A stretch of DNA of 64,000 nt from Mycolicibacterium anyangense. Its GTDB lineage: Bacteria > Actinomycetota > Actinomycetes > Mycobacteriales > Mycobacteriaceae. Positions 8,379 to 17,066 of the stretch are shown here, piece by piece; positions within the stretch are counted from its first letter, which is position 1, and each line of letters opens with the position of its first letter. The notes below the pieces were generated by a model, which worked only from the letters and a program-made list of their open reading frames with translations, made no database searches and was not told the DNA's origin. The stretch lies in NCBI RefSeq assembly GCF_010731855.1, contig NZ_AP022620.1, positions 2,914,001-2,978,000 on the forward strand, read 5' to 3'. The position numbers and the translations under genes are program-made.

Positions 8379-9536
8379 GTGACCGGCGGCGCGATCCGGC
8401 TGCACCAGCTGGCCAAGGCGTTCGACGATGTCCCCGCGGTCACCGGTATCGACCTCGATATCCCGGCGGGCCAGTTCTATTCGCTGCTCGGCGCGTCCGG
8501 GTGCGGCAAGACCACGACGTTGCGCATGATCGCCGGCTTCGAGAAGCCCGATTCGGGCCGGATCGAACTCGACGGCCGCGATGTCGTGGCCGATCCCCCG
8601 CACAAGCGTCCGGTCAACACGGTCTTCCAGACCTACGCATTGTTCCCGTTCATGACGGTGGCCGAGAACGTGGCATTCGGGCTTCGCTATCAGAAGGTGT
8701 CCAAGGACGAGACCCGGCGCCGGGTGGGCGAGGCGCTGGAGATGGTCCGGATGGATCCGTTCGCCAAGCGCAAGCCGGGCCAGCTCTCCGGCGGCCAGCA
8801 GCAGCGTGTCGCGCTGGCCCGGGCACTGGTACTGCAGCCCCGGGTACTCCTGCTCGACGAGCCGCTCGGTGCCCTGGATGCCCAGCTGCGCAAGCAACTT
8901 CAGCTCGAGCTTCGCTCGGTGCAGCGCGAGGTCGAGATCACGTTCGTCTATGTCACCCACGATCAGGACGAGGCTCTGACGATGAGCGATCAGATCGCGG
9001 TGCTGGCCGAGGGCCGGGTCGAGCAGGTCGGCCCACCGCAGGATATCTACTCGGCCCCGGCTACCACATATGTGGCCGGATTCCTCGGGGCGGCAAACAT
9101 TTTCGATGCCGAGGTGCTGGAGTGCAGGGGCGGCACCGCGGTGTGCTCGGCACTGGGGACCCGCCTGGGTGCGGCGGTCGACGACGGATGCACGGCCGGG
9201 CCGGCGGCGATAGTGATCCGGCCCGAGCGCATCACCCTGGCCGATCCCGCCGCACCGGTACCCAGCGGGCACAACTCGATCAGCGGCACCGTGGCCGAGG
9301 TCGTCTACCACGGCGCGACCACCCAGGTGCACGTCGCCGTCGGCGCACCCACTGCGCTGATCGTCGACGTGCCCAACCAGTTCGGCCCGCAGTCGGTGGG
9401 CTACTCGCCCGGTATGGCGGTCACCTGCGTGTGCACGTCGGATGCGGTGCGGGTGTTGACCCGCAGCGCGGCCACACTGGTGGTGGACCCGGCCGCGGAG
9501 CTGGTGACCGATCCGGTGGCCTCTCTGAGCAGGTGA
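8379..9536 (+). CDS. potA: ABC transporter ATP-binding protein, PotA-like
   Basis: A 385-residue ATPase energising the PotB/PotC permease pair. It shows Walker [10 protein letters not shown], the Q-loop [10 protein letters not shown], signature L-S-G-G-Q-Q-Q-R, Walker B L-L-L-D-E-P and the D-loop G-A-L-D. The C-terminal 130 residues form the TOBE/OB regulatory domain (V-I-R-P-E-R). The start is uncertain: GTG 8379, 25 bp past the aminotransferase stop, gives the family's usual N-terminus but has a weak ribosome-binding site. It is split from potBCD and transcribed in the opposite direction with the aminotransferase. Its stop is 1 bp from the convergent tetR stop. Confidence 0.9.
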   Translation: MTGGAIRLHQLAKAFDDVPAVTGIDLDIPAGQFYSLLGASGCGKTTTLRMIAGFEKPDSGRIELDGRDVVADPPHKRPVNTVFQTYALFPFMTVAENVAFGLRYQKVSKDETRRRVGEALEMVRMDPFAKRKPGQLSGGQQQRVALARALVLQPRVLLLDEPLGALDAQLRKQLQLELRSVQREVEITFVYVTHDQDEALTMSDQIAVLAEGRVEQVGPPQDIYSAPATTYVAGFLGAANIFDAEVLECRGGTAVCSALGTRLGAAVDDGCTAGPAAIVIRPERITLADPAAPVPSGHNSISGTVAEVVYHGATTQVHVAVGAPTALIVDVPNQFGPQSVGYSPGMAVTCVCTSDAVRVLTRSAATLVVDPAAELVTDPVASLSR

Positions 9537-9537
9537 C

Positions 9538-10185
9538 TCAGCGGCGGCGCTTGCCCGCCGCCACCGGCTGTTTGGTCTCGGCGGGCAGGTTCAGTTCGCG
9601 CTCGGCAAAACGCATTGCGATCTCGTAGGCCACTTTCGAGTCCACCTCGGGATCCTCCAGGGCCACCTGGATCGACAATCCGTCGAGCAGCGCCGAGAAC
9701 TCCAGGGCGAACATCCGTGCGTCGACTTCCGCACCCAGGTCGGCCGAGTCCACCGCATCGACGATCATCCGGCGCCACCGCGCGTCGAGCTCCACCCGCC
9801 CCGCCCTGACCTCGTCGTGCCGGAAGGCTTGCGCCCATAGATCGAACCACAGCCCCCAGGCGCCGGGAATCTCGTTGTCGGCGTTGGGAACACAGGTCCA
9901 CTGGGTCAGCAGCGACAGGCGCTCGCGCAGCGAAGGAATCTCGGCCAGCATCTGTTCGGCGGCCTCGTAGAACGACTCCTCCGAATACCGCAGCGCATCC
10001 ACCAGCAGCCGGTCGCGGGTGCCGAAGTAGTAGATCACCAATGCCGAACTCACGCCGGCGCGCTTGGCGACATCGGAGATCCGGGTTTCGGCGAAACCGC
10101 GTTCACAAATGAGCTCCGCTGCGGCACGCAGCATCTGGATGCGACGACCTTCGTTGTTCTCCGTCGCGGGCGCGGGTTCGGCCAT
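9538..10185 (-). CDS. TetR-family transcriptional regulator of the amine region
   Basis: A 215-residue regulator. The N-terminal helix-turn-helix is clear: T-R-I-S-D-V-A-K-R-A-G-V-S then Y-Y-F-G-T-R-D-R-L-L (about residues 35-62). The rest is a helical ligand-binding domain that I cannot match to a ligand. It is transcribed away from the flavoprotein gene at 10297, and the gap between them contains a version of the operator also found at 6904 and 17074. The simplest model is autoregulation plus control of the transporter, aminotransferase, flavoprotein, oxidase and acyl-CoA dehydrogenase genes. Confidence 0.9.
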   Translation of the reverse strand: MAEPAPATENNEGRRIQMLRAAAELICERGFAETRISDVAKRAGVSSALVIYYFGTRDRLLVDALRYSEESFYEAAEQMLAEIPSLRERLSLLTQWTCVPNADNEIPGAWGLWFDLWAQAFRHDEVRAGRVELDARWRRMIVDAVDSADLGAEVDARMFALEFSALLDGLSIQVALEDPEVDSKVAYEIAMRFAERELNLPAETKQPVAAGKRRR

Positions 10186-10245
10186 TGATCAACTCCCATC
10201 GGCAGTACCGGCATTGGCACTTGTCCAAAGCCTATCACTTGGTTA

Positions 10246-10261
10246 GATTGAACAGTCAGTC
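10246..10261. promoter_or_regulatory. TetR-type operator, variant copy (tetR / flavoprotein divergent promoter)
   Basis: GATTGA-ACAG-TCAGTC has the same layout as the two identical operators and keeps the flanking TA before and AA after. It differs at one stem base and two spacer bases. Its place between tetR and the divergent flavoprotein gene fits autoregulation. Confidence 0.68.
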
Positions 10262-10296
10262 AAAGATGCCCATCGGGCGAACGAAAGTGGGGCGCC

Positions 10297-11940
10297 ATGT
10301 CGAACACCTACGACGCCATCGTCATCGGCGGCGGACACAATGGCCTCGTTTCGGCCGCCTACCTCGCCCGCTCCGGCGCCAAGACCGTGGTGCTGGAGGC
10401 GCGCAGCGCCCTGGGCGGCGCCGCCACCACCGAAGCGCCATGGGAGGACGCCCCGCACCTGCGGGTCACCCGGCTGTCCTACGTCATGAGCCTGATGCCG
10501 CCGACCATCGTCAACGATCTGCAGCTGGAACGGCACGGCTACAAGGTGCATCCGATGGGCCCCTACTACCAGGCGTTTCCCGAGGGCGGCTCGCTGACCA
10601 TCTATGAGGACGACCCGGCCCGCACCTACGAGCAGATCGCCAAGTGGTCGAAGAAGGACGCCGACGCATGGCCGAAGTGGAACGCCTGGCTCGAGGGCAT
10701 CGCCGACGTGATGGGCCCGCTGCTCACCCAGGTGCCACCGAGCATCGGCTCGCGTCGTCCGTCGGATCTGCTGGAGCTGGCCAAGCTGGCCTGGAGTCAG
10801 CGCGGGCTGACGGTCCGCAAGACCGGTGACATCACCCGGCTGCTCACGATGAGCATCTCCGATCTGCTCGACGACTGGTTTGAATCACCGCAAATCAAAG
10901 GCGCGTTGGCGGTCAACGGCGTGATCGGGACGTGGGCCGGCCCGTGTGAGCCCGGCACCGCCTACGTGATGGCGCACCACTCCATCGGCGACGTGGGCGA
11001 CGGCCAGCTGGGCAGCTGGGGCTACCCCGAAGGCGGGATGGGTGCGGTGTCGGAGGCCATCGCGCGCTCGGCACGCAGCTTCGGCGCCGAGATCCGGACC
11101 AACGCCCGGGTGTCGAAGATGCTGGTGCGGGGCGGCCGCATCGAAGGGGTGGCACTGGAGAACGGCGAGGAGCTGCGGGCCCCGCTGGTCGTCACCACGC
11201 TGCATCCCAGGACCGCGTTCCTCGATCAGACCCCGCGCGGTGAGCTGCCTGACGACTTCGTCAGCGATATCGAGCACTGGAAGACCCGCAGCGGCGTGGT
11301 GAAGATCAACCTGGCGCTGGCCGAGTTGCCGAGCTTCACCGCCGACCCCAGCAGTGGTCTGGCCGAACACCACACCGGCTCGGTGGAGATGGCCCCGACC
11401 ATCGACTACATCGAGGCGGCGTTCCAGGACGCCCGTGCCGGACGGCCCGCACTGGCCCCGTTCAGCGACGGTGTCATCCCCACGACGCTGGACAAGACGC
11501 TGAATCCCGATGGCACCCACATCATGTCGCTGTTCACCCAGTGGGTGCCGGCGGAGTGGGCCAACGAACCGCACACCGAGGAACTCGAGGCCTACACCGA
11601 CCGGCTGATCGATCTCTACGATCAGGTGGCGCCCGGCTTCAAGGGTTCGATCATGTACCGCGACATCGTCGGCCCGCACGAGATGGAAGTCGAGTACGGC
11701 TTGATCGGCGGCAACATCTTCCACGGTGAGCTGTCGCTGGAGCAGCTGTTCCACATGCGGCCCTCCCCCGGCTTCGCCGACTACCGCACCCCGATCGCCG
11801 GGCTGTACAACGGCAGCTCGGCCACCCACGCCGGTGGCGGGGTGTGCGGCATCCCGGGCTGGCAGGCGGTGCGGGCGGCGCTGGCCGACAAGAAGCGCGC
11901 CGAGCGCCGGGTCTTCCCGAAGATCGGCCGGGCGTCCTGA
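10297..11940 (+). CDS. FAD-dependent oxidoreductase, phytoene desaturase/PYROXD2-like
   Basis: A 547-residue flavoprotein. The N-terminal dinucleotide-binding fold is D-A-I-V-I-G-G-G-H-N-G-L-V-S-A-A followed by the acidic end of the second strand (V-V-L-E-A-R) and L-G-G-A-A, as in the CrtI/PYROXD2 group. The C-terminus has the second FAD element G-L-Y-N-G-S-S-A-T-H-A-G-G-G-V. No carotenoid genes are nearby, so carotenoid desaturation is unlikely and an amine- or acid-linked oxidation is more plausible. It starts at ATG 10297 just after the variant operator, and its stop is 8 bp before the acyl-CoA ligase gene, so the two form an operon. Confidence 0.84.
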   Translation: MSNTYDAIVIGGGHNGLVSAAYLARSGAKTVVLEARSALGGAATTEAPWEDAPHLRVTRLSYVMSLMPPTIVNDLQLERHGYKVHPMGPYYQAFPEGGSLTIYEDDPARTYEQIAKWSKKDADAWPKWNAWLEGIADVMGPLLTQVPPSIGSRRPSDLLELAKLAWSQRGLTVRKTGDITRLLTMSISDLLDDWFESPQIKGALAVNGVIGTWAGPCEPGTAYVMAHHSIGDVGDGQLGSWGYPEGGMGAVSEAIARSARSFGAEIRTNARVSKMLVRGGRIEGVALENGEELRAPLVVTTLHPRTAFLDQTPRGELPDDFVSDIEHWKTRSGVVKINLALAELPSFTADPSSGLAEHHTGSVEMAPTIDYIEAAFQDARAGRPALAPFSDGVIPTTLDKTLNPDGTHIMSLFTQWVPAEWANEPHTEELEAYTDRLIDLYDQVAPGFKGSIMYRDIVGPHEMEVEYGLIGGNIFHGELSLEQLFHMRPSPGFADYRTPIAGLYNGSSATHAGGGVCGIPGWQAVRAALADKKRAERRVFPKIGRAS

Positions 11941-11948
11941 GCCAGACC

Positions 11949-14000
11949 ATGTCCGTCGCCGCCATGCTGGGAGCCCGGTCGGTGGCGCTGGTCGGGGCCA
12001 GCCCCCGCCCGGGCAGCTTCGGCGAGCGGATGATCGTTGAGGCGCGGCGCAGTTCGGCGCGTCTGCACCTGGTCAATCCCCGCTACGACAGCATCGACGG
12101 AATCCCCTGCGTCTCCTCGTTGGCCGCGCTCGACGAGCCGGTGGACCTGGTGCTGCTGGGCGTCCCCGACACCGCTCTGCTGGATCAGGTCAAGGCGGCC
12201 GCGGCCGCGGCGGCACGGTCGGCGGTGATCTTCGGGTCCGCACACGGTGCGCAGTTGCGCCAGGCCGTGGCCGCCACGGCCACCGAGGCCGGCATGGCGG
12301 TGTGCGGGGGCGGGTGCATGGGCTTCGTGAACAACGCCACCGGATTGCGGGCGCTGGGCTATCTGGAGCCCGATCCGCTTCCCGCGGGCGGGGTTTCGCT
12401 GGTCACCCACTCCGGTTCGGCGTTCTCGACGATCCTGCGCGCCCGGCGCGGCTTCGGGTTCCGGCTGGCGGTGTCCTCCGGGCAGGAACTGGTGACCACC
12501 ACCGCCGACTACGTCGACTACATCCTCGACGATCCGCAGACCTCCCTGATCGCCCTACTGTTGGAGACGCCGCGGGCGGTGGGCCGGCTGCGCGCCAATC
12601 TGCGCCGGGCCGCCGAACGCGACATCCCGGTGGTGATCCTGCCGGTCGGCCACTCGCCGCGCGGACGTGCCATGGTCGCGGCGCATTCCGGGGCGCTGGC
12701 CGGCGACGCCGCGGGCTGGCAGGCGTTCTGCGCCGATACCGGCGCCATCCGGGTCGGCGATATCGCCGAATTCGCCGACACCATTGAGCTTTTCGAAGCG
12801 GGGCGCCGGCCACGACCGGGCACCCGCGGTATTGCGACGGTGCACGACTCGGGCGCCGAGCGGGCGCTGGGCGTCGACCTGGCCCATGACGTCGGCGTGG
12901 ACTTCACCGACCTGGCCGCGCCGACGCTGACCGCCATCAGCGAGCTGCTCGACGAGGGATTGGAGGCCACCAACCCGCTCGACGTGTGGGGTACCGGTGC
13001 CGACACCCGGGCGCTCTTCGGCGGGTGTCTACAGGCCATGATCGACGATCCGGGCGTCGCGGTCACCGCGCTGGCCATCGACCTGGTCACCGAGTACGAC
13101 GGTGACACCGCCTACGCCGACGCCGTCCTCGATGTCGCCGCCGGCACCAGCGCGCCACTGGCGGTGCTGGCCTCGGTGGGCTCGGCAATCGACCGGCCGA
13201 CCGCGGAGAGGTTGCGCAGCAACGGCATTCCGGTGCTGGAGAATGCGCGCAGCGGAATCGCCGCGCTGGGCCACCTGGCGACCTGGCCGCCGACACTTCT
13301 GCCAGCCGAGGTGGCTGTCGACGTCGAACGGCGCGATCGGTGGCGGGCTCGGCTGGCGCAGCCGGGTTGGGACGCGCCGACCGCGTTCGAACTGCTGGCC
13401 GACTACGGCATCGCGGTGGCCCGTTCGCGAGTAGCGCAGGACATCGACGGGGCGCTGGCTGCCGCGGAGGCCGTCGGCTACCCGGTGGCGCTGAAAACCC
13501 TTGGTGCCGCGCACAAGAGCGACGTCGGCGGGGTGGTGCTGAACCTCGGCACACCCGAGGCGCTCCACCAGGCGTATCTGCGGATGGCCGAGGCGCTGGG
13601 ACCGGGCGTCAGCATCGACGCGATGGTGCCTGCCGGGGTGGAGATCTCCGTCGGTGTGGTCCGCGACGCCAACTTCGGCCCACTGGTCATCGTCGCCGCG
13701 GGCGGCACCCTGGTCGAACTGCTCGCTGATCGGGCGGTGGCGCTGCCGCCGGTCACCCGGGAATCGGCCACCGCGCTGCTGGGATCGCTGCGCACCGCTG
13801 CGCTGCTGGCCGGGTGGCGCGGCGCGCCGCCGGTGGACATCGATGCCCTGGCCGATGCGGTCGTCGGATTCTCACGGCTGGCAATCGAATTGGGCGAGCA
13901 CCTCGATGCTGTGGAGGCCAACCCGGTGATCGCCTCCCCGAGTGGCGCGGTCGCCGTCGATGCGTTGGTCGTGCCACGGTCATCGCCCCGCCCCGGGTAA
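11949..14000 (+). CDS. Acyl-CoA synthetase (ADP-forming) / acetate-CoA ligase family
   Basis: A 683-residue fused alpha-beta enzyme of the NDP-forming acyl-CoA synthetase superfamily, making acyl-CoA and ADP from acid, CoA and ATP. The order is a CoA-binding Rossmann domain (A-L-V-G-A-S-P-R-P-G-S-F-G, residues 13-25), a succinyl-CoA-ligase-like domain with an A-A-H-S-G-A-L-A-G loop in the region of the phosphorylated histidine, and a C-terminal ATP-grasp domain (P-V-A-L-K-T-L-G-A-A-H-K-S-D-V-G-G-V). The longer upstream frame lies inside the flavoprotein gene, so ATG 11949 is the start. With the acyl-CoA dehydrogenase at 17121 it suggests that the amine carbon skeleton ends as a CoA ester. Confidence 0.85.
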   Translation: MSVAAMLGARSVALVGASPRPGSFGERMIVEARRSSARLHLVNPRYDSIDGIPCVSSLAALDEPVDLVLLGVPDTALLDQVKAAAAAAARSAVIFGSAHGAQLRQAVAATATEAGMAVCGGGCMGFVNNATGLRALGYLEPDPLPAGGVSLVTHSGSAFSTILRARRGFGFRLAVSSGQELVTTTADYVDYILDDPQTSLIALLLETPRAVGRLRANLRRAAERDIPVVILPVGHSPRGRAMVAAHSGALAGDAAGWQAFCADTGAIRVGDIAEFADTIELFEAGRRPRPGTRGIATVHDSGAERALGVDLAHDVGVDFTDLAAPTLTAISELLDEGLEATNPLDVWGTGADTRALFGGCLQAMIDDPGVAVTALAIDLVTEYDGDTAYADAVLDVAAGTSAPLAVLASVGSAIDRPTAERLRSNGIPVLENARSGIAALGHLATWPPTLLPAEVAVDVERRDRWRARLAQPGWDAPTAFELLADYGIAVARSRVAQDIDGALAAAEAVGYPVALKTLGAAHKSDVGGVVLNLGTPEALHQAYLRMAEALGPGVSIDAMVPAGVEISVGVVRDANFGPLVIVAAGGTLVELLADRAVALPPVTRESATALLGSLRTAALLAGWRGAPPVDIDALADAVVGFSRLAIELGEHLDAVEANPVIASPSGAVAVDALVVPRSSPRPG

Positions 14001-14017
14001 AGCCTAAGGTTACGGAC

Positions 14018-14538
14018 GTGATCGAGGTACGCGCAGCCGTCGCCGCCGACGCGATGGCCCTTGCCGAGGTCGCGGTCCGCTCCTGGCGGGAGGCATACCG
14101 GGGTCTGATAGATCAGTCCTACCTCGAGGGGCTTCGGCCCGAAGACCGCGCGAGTCGCTACAACTTCGCCAGTATGGACGCCGGCCACCGATGCACCCTG
14201 GTTGCCATCGACGGTGCGGTGATCTGCGGGCACATCACGGTCGGCCCATCCCGCGACGACGACATGGCCGGAAGCGGTGAGGTGTGGGCGCTGTACGTCG
14301 ACCCGCTAGCTGGCGCTGCGGGGCAGGGCGGGCGCTCCTCGCCGCCGGGTGCGACCACTTGAGCGACGCCGGATACCCGCAGGCACACCTGTGGGTCATC
14401 TCGGCGAATCTGCGTGCTCGGCGCTTCTACGAAACCATGGGGTGGCGAGCCGACGGGCGGGAACGCGTCGAGTTGATCGGCAACAGTTCCGTCCACGAGG
14501 TCGGCTACCTCACCGATTTGGTTGTGCACCCACGCTGA
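14018..14538 (+). pseudogene. GNAT N-acetyltransferase, frameshifted
   Basis: Two adjacent frames together spell one GNAT domain. The first (GTG 14018 on) ends its homology at V-W-A-L-Y-V-D-P-L-A. The next frame resumes W-R-C-G-A-G-R-A-L-L-A-A-G, the acetyl-CoA-binding loop, and continues through L-W-V-I-S-A-N-L-R-A-R-R-F-Y-E-T-M-G-W to the stop at 14538. The join needs one extra base near 14308-14311. As written, the first frame stops at 14362 without the pyrophosphate loop, so no active enzyme would result. A sequencing error is possible, since both halves are otherwise undamaged. It lies 17 bp after the acyl-CoA ligase gene. Confidence 0.75.
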
Positions 14539-14550
14539 TGACGGAATCTC

Positions 14551-15204
14551 TCACGGTGCCAGCCGGATCACACCCGCGCGCACCAGCGGTTGGAGCAAGC
14601 CGACCTTCTCGTCATCGGTAAGGCCGCCGGGGAGTTCACGCACATAGAAGTCGCACGTGCGCGCGATGAAGTCGACGGCGTCCGACGCGAGCGCGTTGAC
14701 CGTCAGCACCGCGTCGCCGTTGCCGTCGACCAGCTGCACGGTGTGCCCGTCGGAACGGGCGCTCAGCACGCCCGACCCGTCATTGATCACGCGCCGCGCC
14801 GGGGCGAGGGTGCTGTCGTCGTACCAGACCGTCGGCAGTGGCTGGGCGAACAACTCCTCGTATCGCTGACGAAAGTGCTCGAACGACCCGGCCTGAGTCA
14901 GCGCCGGATCCAGCCCGTCGACCACGGGTGCGTGGTGCAGGTAGCGGCCGAAGTACTGCATGCCGAAGTCGGCGTACTCCGTGGTGAACAGGACGAAGGT
15001 GTGCCAGGCCGCGTCGACCATGGCCGAGTGCATCCCGAACGATGTTTCGGGAGTCGCTTCACACAGCACCAGGTAACGCTTGGCTTCGGTGAAGAGTTCT
15101 TCGGCCTGGGCAACACTATCGGCGACCCGGTCCTTGACCAGGCGGTCGACCACGAACGGCGCACTGAAAGCCAGTGCGCGTTCGTGCTCTGCTGCGAGCG
15201 CCAC
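14551..15204 (-). CDS. Hypothetical protein, glycine-rich-domain-protein-like (DUF1399-type helical core)
   Basis: A 217-residue soluble protein with a helical core resembling the bacterial relatives of plant GRDP (DUF1399): V-D-A-A-W-H-T-F-V-L-F-T-T-E-Y followed by F-G-R-Y-L-H-H-A-P. The conserved W-H and H-H pairs look like possible metal ligands, which is my inference. The last 60 residues (from about L-S-A-R-S-D-G-H) read as a small beta domain ending in helices. The GTG start at 15204 follows the stop of a 43-residue peptide gene by 6 bp and has no good ribosome-binding site, suggesting translational coupling to the peptide. No function is known to me. Confidence 0.7.
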   Translation of the reverse strand: MALAAEHERALAFSAPFVVDRLVKDRVADSVAQAEELFTEAKRYLVLCEATPETSFGMHSAMVDAAWHTFVLFTTEYADFGMQYFGRYLHHAPVVDGLDPALTQAGSFEHFRQRYEELFAQPLPTVWYDDSTLAPARRVINDGSGVLSARSDGHTVQLVDGNGDAVLTVNALASDAVDFIARTCDFYVRELPGGLTDDEKVGLLQPLVRAGVIRLAP

Positions 15205-15210
15205 CGGAAG

Positions 15211-15342
15211 CTACCGGGCGCGGAAGCACAGCGCGCTGCTGGCCTTCGCGAAACACAGTTGACCAGCCGCGGGTACGCGATGGGTGGTGACGCTCAACCG
15301 GCCGACCTGGACGGTCTCGGCGACGGTGTTGGAATTGTTCAT
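15211..15342 (-). CDS. 43-residue peptide with two C-terminal Cys-Phe motifs
   Basis: A short gene with unusually good start signals: GGGAGG eight bases before ATG 15342. The product begins M-N-N-S-N-T-V-A-E-T, is mildly polar for 25 residues and ends with L-C-F-A-K-A-S-S-A-L-C-F-R-A-R. That gives Cys30 and Cys39 in two L-C-F motifs nine residues apart and a basic end. There is no signal peptide. The next gene starts 6 bp after its stop. A Cys-bearing core at the end of a leader-like segment recalls a ribosomally made peptide precursor, but no recognised maturase lies beside it; a small partner or regulator of the downstream protein is equally possible. Confidence 0.6.
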   Translation of the reverse strand: MNNSNTVAETVQVGRLSVTTHRVPAAGQLCFAKASSALCFRAR

Positions 15343-15461
15343 ATCGGTGGTCCTCCCAATTCGGTGGGCTGCCGGTTGCCGCCCGATCCGTGGGATAACC
15401 ATCACCGGCCGCATTCACCTGCACAGTCCACCGATGGGACGCAGTTCCAGGTGAATCGGGG

Positions 15462-15479
15462 GTCCACCGATCGGTGGAC
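15462..15479. promoter_or_regulatory. 18-bp perfect palindrome downstream of cupin / upstream of peptide gene
   Basis: GTCCACCGATCGGTGGAC is a perfect palindrome, and a partial copy (GTCCACCGATGGGAC) lies 36 bp away at 15426-15440. It starts 10 bp after the cupin stop and 120 bp before the peptide start. It could be a 7-bp-stem terminator without a T-tract, or a paired operator for the peptide gene. The second half-site favours an operator. Confidence 0.45.
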
Positions 15480-15488
15480 GCGGGCGGA

Positions 15489-15836
15489 TCAGAAGATCGC
15501 GTAGGCCTTACGCAGGGTCTCGTGGATCAGCCAGGTGCCGGTCCAGCCGAGCGGGAACACGGCCAGATCACCGGCGCCGACCTCGCTGGGCTCGCCGCCG
15601 TCGGGGGTCACGGTCATCCGGCCGGACACCACGTAGATCACCTCGTTGGTCTCCAGCGTCCAGTGCGACGGCCCGGGCTCGCACTGCCAGATGCCGCCGG
15701 ACTTGTCGCCGTCGGCCCACACCTCGAGGCCGTGGGTGGCCATCGGATGGTCGGTGGCCTCGTCCAGCGGACCCCAGTCCTCCAGTTCGGCGTCGGCGGC
15801 ATTGGCGAGCACGGCGGTGAGCACAGCAGCAGTCAT
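15489..15836 (-). CDS. Cupin-domain protein (DUF861/EutQ-like)
   Basis: A 115-residue single-domain cupin. The beta-barrel motifs read G-I-W-Q-C-E-P-G-P-S-H-W-T, N-E-V-I-Y-V-V-S-G-R-M-T-V-T-P-D-G-G and A-G-D-L-A-V-F-P-L-G-W-T-G-T-W. This matches the small cupin_3 proteins often found next to amine- and glutamylpolyamine-oxidising flavoenzymes. One usual metal-binding His is replaced in the first motif, so metal binding is uncertain. It lies 21 bp downstream of the DAO-family oxidase gene and is almost certainly co-transcribed with it. Confidence 0.82.
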   Translation of the reverse strand: MTAAVLTAVLANAADAELEDWGPLDEATDHPMATHGLEVWADGDKSGGIWQCEPGPSHWTLETNEVIYVVSGRMTVTPDGGEPSEVGAGDLAVFPLGWTGTWLIHETLRKAYAIF

Positions 15837-15857
15837 CAGGATGAAAACCTTTCGTTG

Positions 15858-17054
15858 TCAGGCGTGTTCGGGGAAGGGCAGCGAGATCGGTTCGGGCGCC
15901 ACCCGGCTGTTGCCGTCGGCGTCGAACCGGTCAAGTCCCAGATCGGTGAGGTCGAGCCAGGTGCATTCACCGGTGAGCGTCAGATCGGCCGCCGCCTCGG
16001 CAACCGCTGGGCCCCACATCATTCCGTGGCCGGCCGGGCTGGCCACCACGGTGCCGGCCAACGGTCCGTCGTCGGTGAGCAACGGACCGAGGATCGGCAG
16101 ATGGTCATTGGTGTAGTCGATGGTCGCCGCCCAGGTGCGGCGCAGCCCCAGCCCGCGCACCGGTGGGAACAGTTCCTCGATGCGGGCCTTGGCCTTCTCG
16201 TAATAGACCCAGTCGAATTCCAGCGCCACGCCTGCCGGCTCCTCGGGGTTGCTCATCCCCCACAGCACGCCACCGAATTCGCCGGGGCGCCAATAGATCC
16301 CCTCGCTGACGTCGAAGACCATCGGCAGCTCGTCGATGTTGGCGTCGCGCAGGGGTTCGGTGACCACCACCTGGTGGCGGGTGCCGCCGGCCGGAATCCG
16401 GCCGCCCGCGCGCACTCCCACCTCACCGAGGTGAGGCCCACCGGTCAGCACCACGCGCGGGGTGTCGATCGGTCCCGCCGAGGTGTCCACGCCCACCACC
16501 TGCCCACCGATCACGCGCAGTCCGGTGAACGTGGTGCGCTCGCGGACCTGGACCCGATGCGCGGTCAGTGCCGCGGTATAGGCCAGCACATTGCGGGGTG
16601 CGTTGATGTAGCCGTCGCCCGGTGCATACGAGCCACCCAGGCTCGATCCCGGCGCCATCCCGGTGTCCCGGCTGTCGATGTCGGCCGACGACAGCCACTC
16701 GACGTCCAGACCCAGTTGGTGCTGCAGGGCGATCCGCTCATGAGCCTGGGCCACTTCGGCTTCGGTGAAGCACGGCATCAGGTAGCCCTGCCGGACGAAC
16801 CCGCAGTCCAGCGGGAATCGTTCGCCGCTGGTGGCGTAGAACTCCTGGCTGCGTAGCCCGAGTGTGATGGCGGTTTCGGTGCCACCCTGGGCGCGCACCA
16901 TGCCCGAGGCGCGGCTGCTGGCGCCGTCGCCGAGAGTCTGCATCTCCAGCAGCACCACCCGGCCGGCGCCCCGTTCGGCTAGCTGAACCGCCGTCCACGC
17001 ACCGACGGTGCCGCCACCGACCACCACCACATCCGCACTCTGACTGCTGGTCAT
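15858..17054 (-). CDS. FAD-dependent amine/amino-acid oxidase (DAO family)
   Basis: A 398-residue flavoprotein of the D-amino-acid-oxidase/sarcosine-oxidase superfamily. The Rossmann motif V-V-V-V-G-G-G-T-V-G-A-W-T-A (residues 9-22) is followed by V-L-L-E and, later, the R-A-S-G-M-V-R-A-Q-G-G stretch. The C-terminus has D-H-L-P-I-L-G and A-S-P-A-G-H-G-M-M-W-G-P-A, where the isoalloxazine ring is held. The family oxidises secondary or tertiary amines such as sarcosine, dimethylglycine or glutamylputrescine. It begins 20 bp from the operator dyad at 17074, paired with the divergent acyl-CoA dehydrogenase, so it belongs to the proposed TetR regulon. Confidence 0.86.
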   Translation of the reverse strand: MTSSQSADVVVVGGGTVGAWTAVQLAERGAGRVVLLEMQTLGDGASSRASGMVRAQGGTETAITLGLRSQEFYATSGERFPLDCGFVRQGYLMPCFTEAEVAQAHERIALQHQLGLDVEWLSSADIDSRDTGMAPGSSLGGSYAPGDGYINAPRNVLAYTAALTAHRVQVRERTTFTGLRVIGGQVVGVDTSAGPIDTPRVVLTGGPHLGEVGVRAGGRIPAGGTRHQVVVTEPLRDANIDELPMVFDVSEGIYWRPGEFGGVLWGMSNPEEPAGVALEFDWVYYEKAKARIEELFPPVRGLGLRRTWAATIDYTNDHLPILGPLLTDDGPLAGTVVASPAGHGMMWGPAVAEAAADLTLTGECTWLDLTDLGLDRFDADGNSRVAPEPISLPFPEHA

Positions 17055-17066
17055 ACCTCAAGACCG

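Noticed and set aside
6914..8443. 509-codon open frame on the minus strand across the aminotransferase
   Set aside because: It mirrors the aminotransferase on the other strand, has no recognisable domain and a shadow composition rich in His, Arg, Gly and Asp. The plus-strand gene has full catalytic motifs.
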